Shown here piece by piece: positions 36,411-46,406 of a stretch of DNA of 64,000 bases. This DNA comes from Pseudomonadota bacterium (GTDB lineage Bacteria > Pseudomonadota > Alphaproteobacteria > GCA-2746255), in the NCBI GenBank assembly GCA_040752895.1, contig JBFMHN010000001.1, positions 475,213-539,212 of the forward strand, read 5' to 3'. Within the stretch, counting starts at the first letter, position 1, and each line of letters opens with the position of its first letter. A model generated the notes under the pieces. That model was given only the letters and a program-made list of their open reading frames with translations. It was not told where the DNA came from and made no database searches. Position numbers and translations under genes: made by a program.

Positions 36411-36781
36411 CCGCCCAGGCAGTCCAGCACCCAGACGTCGTAAACGGGATGTTCGAGGGCGGAAAGCGCCGGGCTTGAGGCAAACATCCAGCCGCGAAAA
36501 AGCTTCTTCGGTTCGTCGTCGAGCTGGATATCCCGAATAACAAGATAGGCGGCGCTTTCCGGCAACTCCTCCGGTGGGCGTTTGTCGCAGGCCAGCGCCG
36601 TAATTTCGAGCGTGCCGAAACGAACCGGCCGGTTGAGGGGAGCTTCGACCGTCGAGACGCGGGCGGTGATTTTGTCGAGTCCCTGAAGAAGAACGCCGCT
36701 CGAAGAAGAATCCCCGAAGGCGCCCCCGGAAACGAAGAGAAGAGAAAAGAACGCCGCCCAGGCAGACGCCCACCGAAACAT
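36407..36781 (-). CDS. DUF2155 exported protein
   Basis: A 124-residue secreted protein: signal peptide (FRWASAWAAFFSLLFVSGGAFG), then a DUF2155 domain with ALACDKRPPEELPESAAYL, LFRGWMFASSPALSALEHPV and YDVWVLDC. The two Cys could form a disulfide. Function is unknown; the gene is conserved in alphaproteobacteria between aat and mlaD. I chose the ATG at 36779-36781, with AAGGA nine bases upstream; an earlier ATG at 36817 would put extra polar residues before the signal. Confidence 0.88.
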   Translation of the reverse strand: MFRWASAWAAFFSLLFVSGGAFGDSSSSGVLLQGLDKITARVSTVEAPLNRPVRFGTLEITALACDKRPPEELPESAAYLVIRDIQLDDEPKKLFRGWMFASSPALSALEHPVYDVWVLDCLGG

Positions 36782-36861
36782 CGGCCATCTTCCTTGCTGA
36801 CACTCCATGTCTTTCACGCAAAAGCCGGCGACGTTGGGAAAAAAGTCAACAAAGGAGAGAA

Positions 36862-37320
36862 CTATTCATCCGCCTGTGGCTTGCTGAACAGGAATTGGCC
36901 GATGATCTGCTCGAGGCCGAACGGCGCCTGGGTGAACTTCACTTCACCGCCGGGTTTAATGAAGTTCTCCTCGCCTCCCGGCACGAGGGCCAGGTATTTG
37001 CCGCCGAGAAGGCCCTCGGAGGCCACTTCGGCAACCGTGTCGGTGGTCAATTGAATATCGGAGTCCACGGTCCAGCGAACGACGGCAAGGTAGGTTTTCG
37101 TATCGAGCCTCTGTTCGAGTACGGTCCCGACCGTGATGCCGCCGATCTTGACGTCGGCCCCGGTTTGCAGGCCATCCACGCGGTCGAATTTACCCCACAT
37201 CTCATAGCTGTCCCCAGCCCGCATGCTCTCGCCTGTGTAGGTGTATGCAAAAACCAGAAACAGCGCGGCCACTATCAGAACCACGCCGCCCATCACCGTT
37301 TCCACTATGTTCCTTCGCAT
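36862..37320 (-). CDS. mlaD: MCE-domain lipid transport protein MlaD
   Basis: Inner-membrane anchored, periplasmic phospholipid-binding subunit of the Mla system that keeps outer-membrane lipid asymmetry. The 152 residues have one N-terminal transmembrane helix (MGGVVLIVAALFLVFAYTY) and an MCE domain (FDRVDGLQTGADVKIGGITV, ASEGLLGGKYLALVPGG). Start at 37318-37320; the frame upstream overlaps the NDUFA12 gene. MlaE, MlaF and MlaB are not in the neighbourhood and must lie elsewhere if the system works. Confidence 0.92.
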   Translation of the reverse strand: MRRNIVETVMGGVVLIVAALFLVFAYTYTGESMRAGDSYEMWGKFDRVDGLQTGADVKIGGITVGTVLEQRLDTKTYLAVVRWTVDSDIQLTTDTVAEVASEGLLGGKYLALVPGGEENFIKPGGEVKFTQAPFGLEQIIGQFLFSKPQADE

Positions 37321-37354
37321 TGGTCCTGCTCTCCCGTTTTCCTTCAGTCGCGCT

Positions 37355-37702
37355 TTAACTAGGCCGCCATGCTTCGTAAGCCTCTGCCGTGTGGGTAATT
37401 TTTTCAAGAGTGCCGTGCGGTTGATAAGCTGCCGGCGTACCCGTCGGGTTCGGCGCGTGTTCCTGCCGCCAGGGCATCCGCGTCGTTGATTTCTCGAAAG
37501 GAGGTTCGTTAATCATGTGGCTAAGCCAGGCGTGCCACATCGGCGGCGTCTTTGATCCTTCCGCGCTACCCTTGTAAATCACCCAACGCCGCTCGCGCCG
37601 CATGTCACCGCGCCGCCGCATCCGATAATAGCGATTTCCGAATTCGTCCTTACCGACGAAGCGGCCGCGAAAAACCGTCAAAAGCCAAGTGCCGAAAGTC
37701 AT
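37355..37702 (-). CDS. NADH:ubiquinone oxidoreductase subunit NDUFA12 homologue
   Basis: Accessory subunit of respiratory complex I, known in alphaproteobacteria and mitochondria. From the ATG at 37700-37702 the product has 115 residues: TFGTWLLTVFRGRFVGKDEF, NRYYRMRRRG, ERRWVIYKG and PPMWHAWLSHMINEPP are the family core. The frame continues upstream to a GTG at 37888, but that part is not typical and the internal ATG matches the family. Encoded away from the nuo operon, in the usual order before mlaD. Confidence 0.93.
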   Translation of the reverse strand: MTFGTWLLTVFRGRFVGKDEFGNRYYRMRRRGDMRRERRWVIYKGSAEGSKTPPMWHAWLSHMINEPPFEKSTTRMPWRQEHAPNPTGTPAAYQPHGTLEKITHTAEAYEAWRPS

Positions 37703-37981
37703 GACCTGGAACACCCAAGCGATGGGTTGCGGGTGGGATTGGAACGCCGGGGCATATATGGCATCGGATTCTATAGCCGTCCAGCCCCAGACCGTCGGAC
37801 CGGGTATGGTTTCGATGCGCTCCGGGCTTTCTTTCCCCCAGCGGCCGGGGATTTTCTTAAAAAATAGTTTCGGTATTGATTTTTCCACAATATGTGGTTA
37901 AGCCTTCAATCTCTGGGGGGCTGCGCTAATTTTTGCGCAAAATATGGTATTCCGCGGCCTTTCCGATAAAGAGGGGGAAAC
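37703..37981. other. 279-base divergent gap before nrdJ, with two similar AT motifs
   Basis: Contains CCACA-ATA-TGTGG, an inverted repeat at 37886-37898, and a second ATATGG motif at 37942-37947, with ATATG cores 52 bases apart. Between them TGCGC and GCGCA (37922-37939) can form a hairpin. Paired AT-centred motifs recall NrdR operators, but the match to the known consensus is partial. No cobalamin riboswitch core was found. Confidence 0.3.
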
Positions 37982-40900
37982 ATGCGGATTTCGCGCCGTT
38001 ATACGACCGAAGGCACCTCGCCATACGAAACCATTGCCTTTCATAGAACCGCCAGCGACATCCGCAACCCGGACGGTGCCACCGTCTTTCGCCTCGACGA
38101 CATCGAAGTACCCAAGGCCTGGTCGCAAGTGGCCTGCGACATCATCGCCCAAAAATATTTCCGCAAGGCCGGCGTGCCGGCGCGGTTAAAAGCGATACCG
38201 GAGGAAGATGTCCCGGAATGGCTGTGGCGCCACGAGGCCGATCACGAGATGCTCAAGCGCCTGCCGCCGGCAAAGCGTTACGGCGGCGAGACCAGCACCC
38301 GTCACGTCACGGACCGGCTGGCCGGCACCTGGACCTATTGGGGCTGGAAAGGCGGCTATTTCGATAGGGAGGCCGATGCCCGGGCCTATTTCGACGAAAT
38401 GCGCTACATGCTGTGCTGCCAAATGGGGGCGCCCAATTCGCCCCAGTGGTTCAACACGGGGCTGCATTGGGCCTATGGCATCGACGGCCCCGCCCAGGGT
38501 CATTACTACGTCGATTTCGAGACCGGCACGCTTGTCGCTTCGCGATCGGCCTATGAGCATCCTCAGCCTCACGCCTGCTTCATCCAAAGTGTAAGCGATG
38601 ACCTCGTAAATAGCGGGGGAATAATGGATCTTTGGGTCCGTGAGGCGCGACTTTTCAAGTATGGTTCCGGCACCGGAAGCAATTTTTCGAAGCTGCGGGG
38701 TGCCGACGAAGCGCTGTCCGGAGGCGGCAAGTCCTCCGGCCTGATGAGTTTTCTCAAGATCGGTGATCGGGCGGCCGGCGCCATCAAGTCCGGCGGCACC
38801 ACCCGGCGCGCCGCCAAGATGGTGACGGTTGACATCGACCACCCGGACATCGAGGACTATATCAACTGGAAGGTCAGGGAAGAGCAGAAAGTCGCCGCCC
38901 TGGTGGCCGGCTCAAAGCTCTGCAACCGCCACCTGAACGCCATCATCCACGCCTGCCATGCCGAGCGCAGTCTTGGCGACGCCCGGTTCGAGCCGAAGGC
39001 GAACGAGGGCTTGCGTGAAGCCATACGCGGCGCCCGCCACGCGCTGATCCCGGACAACTATATTCAGCGCGTCATTCACTTCGCGCGGCAAGGCTATACG
39101 GAGATCCGGTTCGCCACCTATGACACGGACTGGCAATCCGAAGCCTATACCACTGTCTCGGGCCAGAACTCGAACAACTCCGTCCGGCTGACCAACGCCT
39201 TCATGGAACGGGTGCTCGCCGACGGTAAATGGGAGCTGATCCGCCGGACGGACGGCAAGCCCCACCGAACGATTCGTGCCCGGGACCTTTGGGAGCAGAT
39301 CGCCAACGCCGCCTGGGCCTGCGCCGACCCTGGCGTCCAGTTCGACACCACGATCAACGAATGGCACACCTGCCCCGCGAGCGGTCGGATCAACGCCTCG
39401 AACCCGTGCTCGGAATACATGTTCCTGGACGACACGGCGTGTAACCTTGCCTCGCTCAACCTGATGACTTTCCGCTCGGCGACGGGCCACTTCGACGTCG
39501 AGTCCTTCACCTATGCCGTGCGGCTGTGGACGATCGCGCTGGAGATTTCCGTGCTCATGGCGCAATTCCCGTCCCAGGAAATCGCTCAGCGTTCCTATGA
39601 ATACCGGACGCTTGGACTCGGCTATGCCAATCTCGGCGGCCTTCTGATGGCAAACGGCATCGCCTATGACAGCGACGAAGGCCGGGCCACCTGCGCCGCC
39701 ATCAGCGCAGTCATGACCGGTGTCGCCTACGCGACTTCCGCCGAAATGGCGGGCGAGCTTGGCGCCTTTCCACGATTCGCCGAGAACTCCGAGGAAATGC
39801 TTCGGGTGATCCGCAACCACCGCCGGGCCGCTTATGGCGAGAGGGAAGGCTATGAAGGGCTTACCGTGAAACCGGTTCCCCTCGACGCCGAGACTTGCCC
39901 GGATGAAAATCTCGTTCAGGCGGCGCGCGAAGCCTGGGACCGGGCGCTTGAGCTCGGCGGTCAGCACGGCTACCGCAACGCCCAAACCAGCGTTGTGGCG
40001 CCGACCGGCACGATCGGTTTGGTCATGGATTGCGACACGACCGGAATCGAGCCCGATTTCGCGATCGTCAAATTCAAGAAGCTCGCCGGCGGCGGTTATT
40101 TCAAGATCATCAACCACACGGTGCCGGTGGCGCTTGCCACGCTTGGCTATTCGGAAGCCGGGATCGAAGCGATGGTGCGATATGCGGTCGGCCACGGCAC
40201 GCTGGAGGGCGCCCCCGGGATCAACTTCGACACGCTCCGTGTGAAGGGTTTCACGGAAGGCATTCTGACAAATCTCGAAAAGGCACTGGCGAGTGCTTTC
40301 GACATCAAATTCGCCTTCAACAAGTGGGCGCTGGGCGAGGAATTCTGCCGCAGCGTTCTTGGATTCGACGAAAGCCAGATGAACGACCCGACTTTCGATC
40401 TCCTGCCGGCCATGGGCTTTACCCGGCAGGAAATCGAGAAAGCGAACGCGTATTGCTGCGGCGCCATGGCACTGGAGGGCGCGCCAGGCCTGAAGAAGGA
40501 GCATCTGCCCGTCTTCGATTGCGCCTCGCCTTGCGGCCGCCTAAGCCAGCGGTGCCTTTCCGCTGAAAGCCACATCCGGATGGTCGCCGCCTCTCAATCC
40601 TTTATCTCGGGCGCCATCTCGAAAACGATCAACATGCTGAACACGGCGACCGTCGAGGACTGCAAGAACGCCTATCTGCTTTCCTGGAAACTGGGCCTGA
40701 AAGCGAACGCCCTTTACCGCGACGGCTCGAAACTTTCCCAGCCCCTGAGCACCGCCGTTTTCGAAGATCTGGAAGAAGAAGATGCGACGGCGGCCGAGGA
40801 GCGGCTTGAGGAACTGGCCGGAGCGACGGTGCCGGCCCAAACGGTGGCGCTCGCCGAACGCCTCGCCGAACGCATTGCCTCGACCCGATCGAAACGCGAC

Positions 40901-41695
40901 CGGCTTCCCCAACGGCGCAAGGGTTACACGCAGAAGGCTCTTGTCGGCGGTCACAAAGTCTATTTGCGGACCGGGGAATACGAAAACGGCGCGCTTGGGG
41001 AAATTTTCATCGACATGCACAAGGAAGGGGCGGCCTTCCGCAGCCTGATGAATAATTTCGCGATCGCCATCTCGATCGGCCTGCAGTACGGCGTGCCACT
41101 TGAGGAATTCGTTGAGGCCTTTACCTTCACGCGGTTCGAGCCGTCCGGTCCGGTCGAAGGGAACGACGCCATCAAGATGGCGACCTCGATCCTGGATTAC
41201 GTCTTCCGCGAGCTGGCCGTTTCCTATCTCAGCCGTTACGACCTCGCCCACGCCAAGTCGGAGGATCTTCTGCCGGACAGCCTCGGCATTGGGAATGCGG
41301 AGGGCAGCTTGCCGTCGCTCGGCAGCACCAACGAAAGCGATGTCGCCGCCGTTGCCAGACTCGCAAGCCGCGGCTATCTCCGCAAGAATCTTTACGTGTT
41401 AAAAGGCGGACGCCATGGCCATAACGCGAAACCGGAAAAAGAGGTCGTGCTGGCCGAAGCCTTGTCCGCCGTGAAAGCCCAGGCAGGCGGCGTTGCTTCC
41501 GAGATCACCACGACCCAGGTCGCGGTGGACATGGCGGCGCAAGTTTCCATGCACGTCGAACGGGCGAGCATCTCGACGGCGCGCCTTAAGGGCTACGAGG
41601 GAGATGCCTGCGGGGAGTGCGGCAATTTCACGCTGGTCCGCAACGGCACCTGTCTTAAGTGCAACACCTGCGGAGCGACCAGCGGATGCAGTTGA
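37982..41695 (+). CDS. nrdJ: adenosylcobalamin-dependent (class II) ribonucleotide reductase
   Basis: Makes deoxyribonucleotides in aerobic or anaerobic conditions using vitamin B12 radical chemistry. The 1237-residue protein has [36 protein letters not shown] (active-site Cys and Glu), [20 protein letters not shown] and a C-terminal Cys-rich zinc-ribbon ([20 protein letters not shown]) that may hold the redox-active Cys pair. Length is normal for alphaproteobacterial NrdJ. GAGGGGGAAAC precedes the ATG. A strong terminator follows 35 bases after the stop. Confidence 0.97.
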   Translation: MRISRRYTTEGTSPYETIAFHRTASDIRNPDGATVFRLDDIEVPKAWSQVACDIIAQKYFRKAGVPARLKAIPEEDVPEWLWRHEADHEMLKRLPPAKRYGGETSTRHVTDRLAGTWTYWGWKGGYFDREADARAYFDEMRYMLCCQMGAPNSPQWFNTGLHWAYGIDGPAQGHYYVDFETGTLVASRSAYEHPQPHACFIQSVSDDLVNSGGIMDLWVREARLFKYGSGTGSNFSKLRGADEALSGGGKSSGLMSFLKIGDRAAGAIKSGGTTRRAAKMVTVDIDHPDIEDYINWKVREEQKVAALVAGSKLCNRHLNAIIHACHAERSLGDARFEPKANEGLREAIRGARHALIPDNYIQRVIHFARQGYTEIRFATYDTDWQSEAYTTVSGQNSNNSVRLTNAFMERVLADGKWELIRRTDGKPHRTIRARDLWEQIANAAWACADPGVQFDTTINEWHTCPASGRINASNPCSEYMFLDDTACNLASLNLMTFRSATGHFDVESFTYAVRLWTIALEISVLMAQFPSQEIAQRSYEYRTLGLGYANLGGLLMANGIAYDSDEGRATCAAISAVMTGVAYATSAEMAGELGAFPRFAENSEEMLRVIRNHRRAAYGEREGYEGLTVKPVPLDAETCPDENLVQAAREAWDRALELGGQHGYRNAQTSVVAPTGTIGLVMDCDTTGIEPDFAIVKFKKLAGGGYFKIINHTVPVALATLGYSEAGIEAMVRYAVGHGTLEGAPGINFDTLRVKGFTEGILTNLEKALASAFDIKFAFNKWALGEEFCRSVLGFDESQMNDPTFDLLPAMGFTRQEIEKANAYCCGAMALEGAPGLKKEHLPVFDCASPCGRLSQRCLSAESHIRMVAASQSFISGAISKTINMLNTATVEDCKNAYLLSWKLGLKANALYRDGSKLSQPLSTAVFEDLEEEDATAAEERLEELAGATVPAQTVALAERLAERIASTRSKRDRLPQRRKGYTQKALVGGHKVYLRTGEYENGALGEIFIDMHKEGAAFRSLMNNFAIAISIGLQYGVPLEEFVEAFTFTRFEPSGPVEGNDAIKMATSILDYVFRELAVSYLSRYDLAHAKSEDLLPDSLGIGNAEGSLPSLGSTNESDVAAVARLASRGYLRKNLYVLKGGRHGHNAKPEKEVVLAEALSAVKAQAGGVASEITTTQVAVDMAAQVSMHVERASISTARLKGYEGDACGECGNFTLVRNGTCLKCNTCGATSGCS

Positions 41696-41730
41696 AGCAC
41701 TAGCGAATTCGACTTCCTCCCTGAAGACTT

Positions 41731-41761
41731 GAGGGGTGCAATGTTATGCACCCCTCTTTTT
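41731..41761 (+). terminator. rho-independent terminator after nrdJ
   Basis: GAGGGGTGCA (41731-41740) pairs perfectly with TGCACCCCTC (41747-41756) around a six-base loop, followed by TTTTT. Ten base pairs and a T tract make this a strong intrinsic terminator for nrdJ, so ridA downstream probably has its own promoter. Confidence 0.93.
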
Positions 41762-41833
41762 CTATAAAATCGCCGTCTGGACCGATTCCACGTAACGGCC
41801 TATCCTTTCCGGCAATCAAGAAGAGGGAAAGCC

Positions 41834-42313
41834 ATGACGAAGGCCCCACAAACACCGGAAGAGCGGTTGCACACCCTGGCGATCCAGCTGCCGGAACCGG
41901 CGCCGCCCCTCGCCCACTACCTTCCCTTTATCGTCACCGGAAATCTTGTCTTCGTTTCTGGCCAGATCGCCATTTGGGAAGGCAAAATGCAATTCGAGGG
42001 AAAAATCGGCGAAACCCTTGGCCTTGTCGAAGCGCGGCAAGCCGCCCGTGTCGCCGTCCTCAACGTGATTGCCCAGGTAAAAGCGGCCGCCGGCGGTGAC
42101 CTTTCCCGCGTTCGGCGTTGCATACGCCTGGGCGGTTTTCTGAACACGACGCCCGCCTATACGGACCATTCAACGATTATGGATCATGCCTCGGACGTGC
42201 TCACGCAAGCCTTTGGAAAAGAGATCGGGGCACATGCCCGTTTCGTCGTCGGCGTGAATGCCCTGCCGAAGAATTCGCCGATTGAGATTGAGGGTATTTT
42301 CGAGATTGCTTGA
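41834..42313 (+). CDS. RidA-family protein
   Basis: Member of the YjgF/YER057c/UK114 family; classical RidA hydrolyses reactive enamine/imine intermediates from PLP enzymes. The 159-residue protein has LPFIVTGNLVFVSGQIA, VLNVIAQVKAAAGGDLSRV and ARFVVGVNALPKNSPIEIEG. The canonical catalytic Arg (in RxxVxVxxLP) is not present in that block, which reads ARFVVGVNALP, with Arg one turn earlier, so it belongs to a Rid subgroup of uncertain activity. GAGGGAAAG precedes the ATG. Confidence 0.88.
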   Translation: MTKAPQTPEERLHTLAIQLPEPAPPLAHYLPFIVTGNLVFVSGQIAIWEGKMQFEGKIGETLGLVEARQAARVAVLNVIAQVKAAAGGDLSRVRRCIRLGGFLNTTPAYTDHSTIMDHASDVLTQAFGKEIGAHARFVVGVNALPKNSPIEIEGIFEIA

Positions 42314-42391
42314 ACGACGGCAGGCAATACCGGACTTCCCGTCGCAGCCCCTTCCGAAACGTCGTCGGAGCGTGAATCTTCAGGCTTTTTG

Positions 42392-44686
42392 CTAATCGAC
42401 GAGTTCGGAGTTCGCCTTGCGGCCTTTTGAGACCATCCCCTTCGGATAGGCGAAGACCAGCCCCGCGTCGTCAACGTCGATACGGACGCAACCGCCCTTC
42501 TCAAGCCGCCCGAAGAGCAATTCCTCGGAAAGTGCGCGCTTCACCTTTTCTTGAATGACGCGGGCAAGCGGGCGGGCGCCATATTGCGGGTCGTAGCCCT
42601 GCTTTGCGAGCCACGCCCGCGCCGCCTCCGTAAGCTCGATCGAAACGCCGCGATCGGCAAGCTGCGCCTCAAGCTGCATGATGAACTTGTCGACGACCTT
42701 CGCCACGATTTCCAGCGTCAGGCTTGCAAAAGCGATCGTTGAATCCAAACGGTTGCGGAATTCCGGCGTAAACAGCCGTTCGATCGCTTCCTGGTCGTCC
42801 CCTTCCCGTTTCGTCCGCTCGAAGCCGACGGCGTGTTTCGTCATTTCCATTGCACCGGCGTTTGTTGTCATGATCAGAATCACGTTCCGAAAGTCGGTCG
42901 TCTTGCCGTTGTGATCCGTAAGTCTGCCGTGATCCATGACCTGCAGCAGCAGATTGAAAAGGTCCGGGTGCGCCTTTTCGATTTCGTCGAGCAAGAGAAC
43001 GGCGTGAGGGTGCTGATCGATGGCGTCCGTCAAGAGGCCCCCCTGATCGAAGCCAACGTAACCGGGCGGTGCCCCGATCAGGCGCGAGACCGTATGCCGC
43101 TCCATATATTCCGACATGTCGAAACGTACGAGCTCGATACCGAGCGTAAGGGCAAGCTGGCGGGCCACTTCCGTCTTGCCAACCCCGGTCGGACCGGAAA
43201 AGAGATAGCAGCCGATCGGCTTCTCCGCTTCGCGCAAGCCGGCGCGCGCCAGCTTGATTGAACTTGTCAGGGCGGCAATGGCCGTGTCCTGGCCATAAAC
43301 CATCGTCTTGAGATCCCGTTCCAAGTTGCGAAGCGATTCCTTATCGTCCTTCGTGACCGATTTCGGCGGGATGCGTGCGATGCCGGCAACAATCCGCTCG
43401 ATGTCCTTGACGCCGAGCTTTTTCCGCCGCTTGCTTTCCGGCAGAAGCATCTGCGAGGCCCCCGCCTCGTCAATGACGTCGATTGCCTTGTCCGGCAGGC
43501 GACGGTCCGCGATGTAACGGGCCGAAAGCTCGACGGCCGCACGAATCGCCTCCGCCGTATAGCGCACGTGGTGATGCTTCTCGTAGTAGGGCTTCAGCCC
43601 ATGAAGAATCTTGATGGTGTCTTCTTTTGAAGGCTCGTTCACGTCGATCTTCTGGAAACGGCGGACAAGCGCTCGGTCCTTCTCGAAATAGTTCCGGTAT
43701 TCCCTGTAGGTCGTCGAGCCGATGCAGCGCAGATTACCGCTGGCCAAGGCCGGTTTTAAAAGATTCGAGGCGTCCAAGGAACCTCCGCTCGTTGCGCCGG
43801 CTCCGATCACCGTGTGAATTTCGTCGATGAAGAGAATCGCGCCCGGAATGGAATCAAGCTCGGCCAGCACGTCCTTGATCCGTTCTTCGAAGTCTCCGCG
43901 ATAACGGGTGCCGGCCAAAAGCGAGCCCATGTCGAGCGAGTAGATCGTCGTACCCCGAAGCACTTCCGGCACATCGCCCTTCACGATACGGCGGGCGAGG
44001 CCCTCGGCGATCGCCGTCTTGCCCACGCCCGGATCGCCGACATAAAGCGGGTTGTTCTTTGTGCGCCGGCAAAGAATCTGGACCGTACGCTCGACCTCTT
44101 TCTCGCGGCCGATCAACGGGTCCACTTTCCCCGCCCTGGCCTTTGCGTTCAAATTCACGCAATAGGACTCCAACGCATCGAAGCCGCCGTTCTTGGCGGC
44201 GTTTCCCTCATCCTCTTCGGCGCCGCGCGGGGCGCGCGTCTCGGAATTTTCCGGAACCTTCGCAATGCCATGAGAAATATAATTCACAGCATCCAACCGC
44301 GACATGTTCTGCTGCTGCAGGAAATAAATGGCGTGGGATTCTCGCTCGGCGAACATCGAAACCAACACATTGGCACCCGTCACCTCTTCGCGGCCGGCTG
44401 ACTGGACATGAATGGCCGCACGCTGAAGTACGCGCTGAAAACCCGCTGTCGGCTTAGAATCGCCAGAGCCTTCGCGAACAAGAAAGACCAGGTCGTTATC
44501 GAGATAGTCGATGAGATCGCGACGAAGCCGCTCGAGATCCACGCCGCAGGCGCGCAAGACCGCGACCGAGTCCCGATCTTCGGTCAGCGCCAGCAGGAGA
44601 TGCTCAAGGGTTGCGAACTCGTGGTTGCGTTCGCCGGAAAGCGCCAGCGCCCGATGTAGACTTTGTTCTAGGTTGCGGGAAAGCAA
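42392..44686 (-). CDS. clpA: ATP-dependent Clp protease ATP-binding subunit ClpA
   Basis: AAA+ unfoldase that feeds substrates to ClpP. The 764 residues have an N-domain (LEQSLHRALALSGERNHEFA), two ATPase modules with Walker A GDPGVGKTAIAEG and GPTGVGKTEVARQ, Walker B AILFIDEIHTVIG and VLLLDEIEKAHPD, and the ClpP-binding IGF-type loop region after the second module. It lies three bases after clpS. With clpS and aat, it completes the N-end rule pathway. ClpP is not in this window. Confidence 0.97.
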   Translation of the reverse strand: MLSRNLEQSLHRALALSGERNHEFATLEHLLLALTEDRDSVAVLRACGVDLERLRRDLIDYLDNDLVFLVREGSGDSKPTAGFQRVLQRAAIHVQSAGREEVTGANVLVSMFAERESHAIYFLQQQNMSRLDAVNYISHGIAKVPENSETRAPRGAEEDEGNAAKNGGFDALESYCVNLNAKARAGKVDPLIGREKEVERTVQILCRRTKNNPLYVGDPGVGKTAIAEGLARRIVKGDVPEVLRGTTIYSLDMGSLLAGTRYRGDFEERIKDVLAELDSIPGAILFIDEIHTVIGAGATSGGSLDASNLLKPALASGNLRCIGSTTYREYRNYFEKDRALVRRFQKIDVNEPSKEDTIKILHGLKPYYEKHHHVRYTAEAIRAAVELSARYIADRRLPDKAIDVIDEAGASQMLLPESKRRKKLGVKDIERIVAGIARIPPKSVTKDDKESLRNLERDLKTMVYGQDTAIAALTSSIKLARAGLREAEKPIGCYLFSGPTGVGKTEVARQLALTLGIELVRFDMSEYMERHTVSRLIGAPPGYVGFDQGGLLTDAIDQHPHAVLLLDEIEKAHPDLFNLLLQVMDHGRLTDHNGKTTDFRNVILIMTTNAGAMEMTKHAVGFERTKREGDDQEAIERLFTPEFRNRLDSTIAFASLTLEIVAKVVDKFIMQLEAQLADRGVSIELTEAARAWLAKQGYDPQYGARPLARVIQEKVKRALSEELLFGRLEKGGCVRIDVDDAGLVFAYPKGMVSKGRKANSELVD

Positions 44687-44689
44687 GGC

Positions 44690-45016
44690 CTACTCCTTCT
44701 CCAGCGTGCACTGCAATGGGTGCTGGTGTTGGCGCGCGAAGTCCACGACCTGCTGAACCTTGGTCTCGGCTACCTCATAGGTATAGATACCGCAACGGCC
44801 TACCCCACGTTGGTGAACCTGCAGCATGATCTGCGTGGCTTCTTCCCGGTCCTTGCTGAAGAAGCGCTCGAGGATATGAACAACAAATTCCATCGGCGTG
44901 TAATCATCGTTCAACATCAAAACCTTATACATGGACGGCGGCTTTGTTTTCGGCCGGGGTTTGACGACGACGCCGGGAACGGGTTGGGTATCGTTATGAG
45001 ATGGGTTTTTGCTCAT
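44690..45016 (-). CDS. clpS: ClpS adaptor of the N-end rule pathway
   Basis: Recognises N-terminal Leu, Phe, Tyr or Trp and hands proteins to ClpA. The 108-residue protein has a flexible N-terminal tail, then [20 protein letters not shown] with the substrate pocket, [20 protein letters not shown], and the ClpA-binding face. Three bases separate it from clpA, indicating coupling. The upstream gap to 45283 is AT-rich and likely holds both divergent promoters. Confidence 0.96.
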   Translation of the reverse strand: MSKNPSHNDTQPVPGVVVKPRPKTKPPSMYKVLMLNDDYTPMEFVVHILERFFSKDREEATQIMLQVHQRGVGRCGIYTYEVAETKVQQVVDFARQHQHPLQCTLEKE

Positions 45017-45282
45017 CGCCTCAAAACCAGGGTTTTGATTCCGTTGTCAACTTATCCGCCTTTACAAGCTAACCTAATGATATACAATATATTATTATGT
45101 TTAAGCTGTCGCTACAAACTGGAATTCGCCGTTTGGACCTTTCAGTATGATCTTAAGTAGCTTAAGTGAAAATTAAACCTGAAACGCCACCTTCTTCTTT
45201 GTTCCCCTTGGAAAAATAACTCCTCGGGAAAAATAAAGGGTTTCAGCGCCCGCCGAACCGGCCAGAAATAGGGGACAAAGCC

Positions 45283-46383
45283 ATTCGCACCTTTCGCCAA
45301 ATCTGCCGCGTTTTCTGGGTCGTCACGGTTTTCGCAGTGATCCTGTCGCCCGGATCCGGGCTTGCGGCCCAGAAGGCCTCGATCATCATCGAAGCCGGAA
45401 ACGGCGCCATCCTTCAGGGCGAGGCGATCGACACCGCCGTCTACCCTGCTTCTCTCGTCAAGATGATGACCCTCTATCTCACCTTTGAATCCTTGAAGGA
45501 GAGGAAGCTTTTTCCCGGCACGCGCCTTGAAGTCTCCGCCCTGGCCGCTCGCCAGTCCCCCTCGCGCATAGGCCTCCGGAAAGGGGAGACGATCACCGTT
45601 CAAGAATCGATCCTGGCCCTGGTCACGAAATCGGCGAACGACGCCGCCGTCGTCCTGGCGGAAGCCCAGGCTGAAAGCGAACGCGATTTTGCCGTTCGCA
45701 TGACCGCCAAGGCAAAAAATTTGGGAATGGCGAAAACACAATTCCGCAATGCTTCCGGTCTTTACCACCGCGAACAGGTGAGCACGGCGCGCGACCTTGC
45801 CCTTCTCGCCAACGCGCTTATTCGCGATTTTCCCCAATACGCCCCTTTCTTTTCCGTCAAAGAATTTCGCTTCCATGGGCGTATCTACCGGAATCACAAC
45901 GAGTTCTTGAAAGACTACCCTGGGGCAGATGGCATCAAGACCGGCTATCTACGGGCGTCCGGTTATAACCTGGCCGCTTCCGTAAGCCGCGGGGAAAGGC
46001 GGCTCATTGGAATCGTGCTCGGCGAAGAATCGGCCAAAGAACGGAAACGGCGCATGACAGCGCTTTTCGATAAAGGATTCGGAACGGCCGCCGCCCTGGA
46101 ACGGAGTTGGGAAATCCAGGTAGGGGAAGCATCCCGTCTCACTACGGCGCACCTGGTTGCGTCGAGCGCGGCACGCCGCGTGCCCGACTTGCTGCACCGG
46201 GCAAGCCTCACGATTTCGCCGATCCGGCGCGGACATAACGTCGTCTACCGCGCTCGTTTCCTGGGCATCCGGGAAGATCTTGCGCGAATAGCCTGCGACA
46301 ATTTGAAACAAAACGGCATCGCCTGTGACGTTGTCTCTCCGTTCGAGGCGAAGCTCGCCGCGCACGTCTGGACAAATTCCTGA
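45283..46383 (+). CDS. D-alanyl-D-alanine carboxypeptidase with SPOR-like tail, likely ATT start
   Basis: Periplasmic low-molecular-weight penicillin-binding protein trimming peptidoglycan stems. It has S57-LVK60 (PASLVK), S117-A-N119 and K219-TG, and a C-terminal SPOR-like segment (ARFLGIREDLARIACDNLKQ) that may target the septum. The first ATG/GTG-type codon in frame is GTG 45337, which would cut the signal peptide in half and has no ribosome site. At 45283 an ATT follows AGGGGA at seven bases' spacing and gives a complete signal peptide (TFRQICRVFWVVTVFAVIL...AAQ). No ATG, GTG, TTG or CTG lies between the preceding stop (45217) and 45337. The ATT start is inferred. Confidence 0.9.
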   Translation: MRTFRQICRVFWVVTVFAVILSPGSGLAAQKASIIIEAGNGAILQGEAIDTAVYPASLVKMMTLYLTFESLKERKLFPGTRLEVSALAARQSPSRIGLRKGETITVQESILALVTKSANDAAVVLAEAQAESERDFAVRMTAKAKNLGMAKTQFRNASGLYHREQVSTARDLALLANALIRDFPQYAPFFSVKEFRFHGRIYRNHNEFLKDYPGADGIKTGYLRASGYNLAASVSRGERRLIGIVLGEESAKERKRRMTALFDKGFGTAAALERSWEIQVGEASRLTTAHLVASSAARRVPDLLHRASLTISPIRRGHNVVYRARFLGIREDLARIACDNLKQNGIACDVVSPFEAKLAAHVWTNS

Positions 46384-46406
46384 TAGCAAGGCAAACCCGG
46401 CAGACG

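Noticed and set aside
37703-37981. Cobalamin riboswitch upstream of the B12-dependent reductase
   Set aside because: No B12-box or conserved core segments were seen in this gap; NrdJ is also rarely under such control.
45150-45170. CTTAAG repeated twice as an operator
   Set aside because: Two six-base palindromes three bases apart in an AT-rich region are weak evidence and match no known site.
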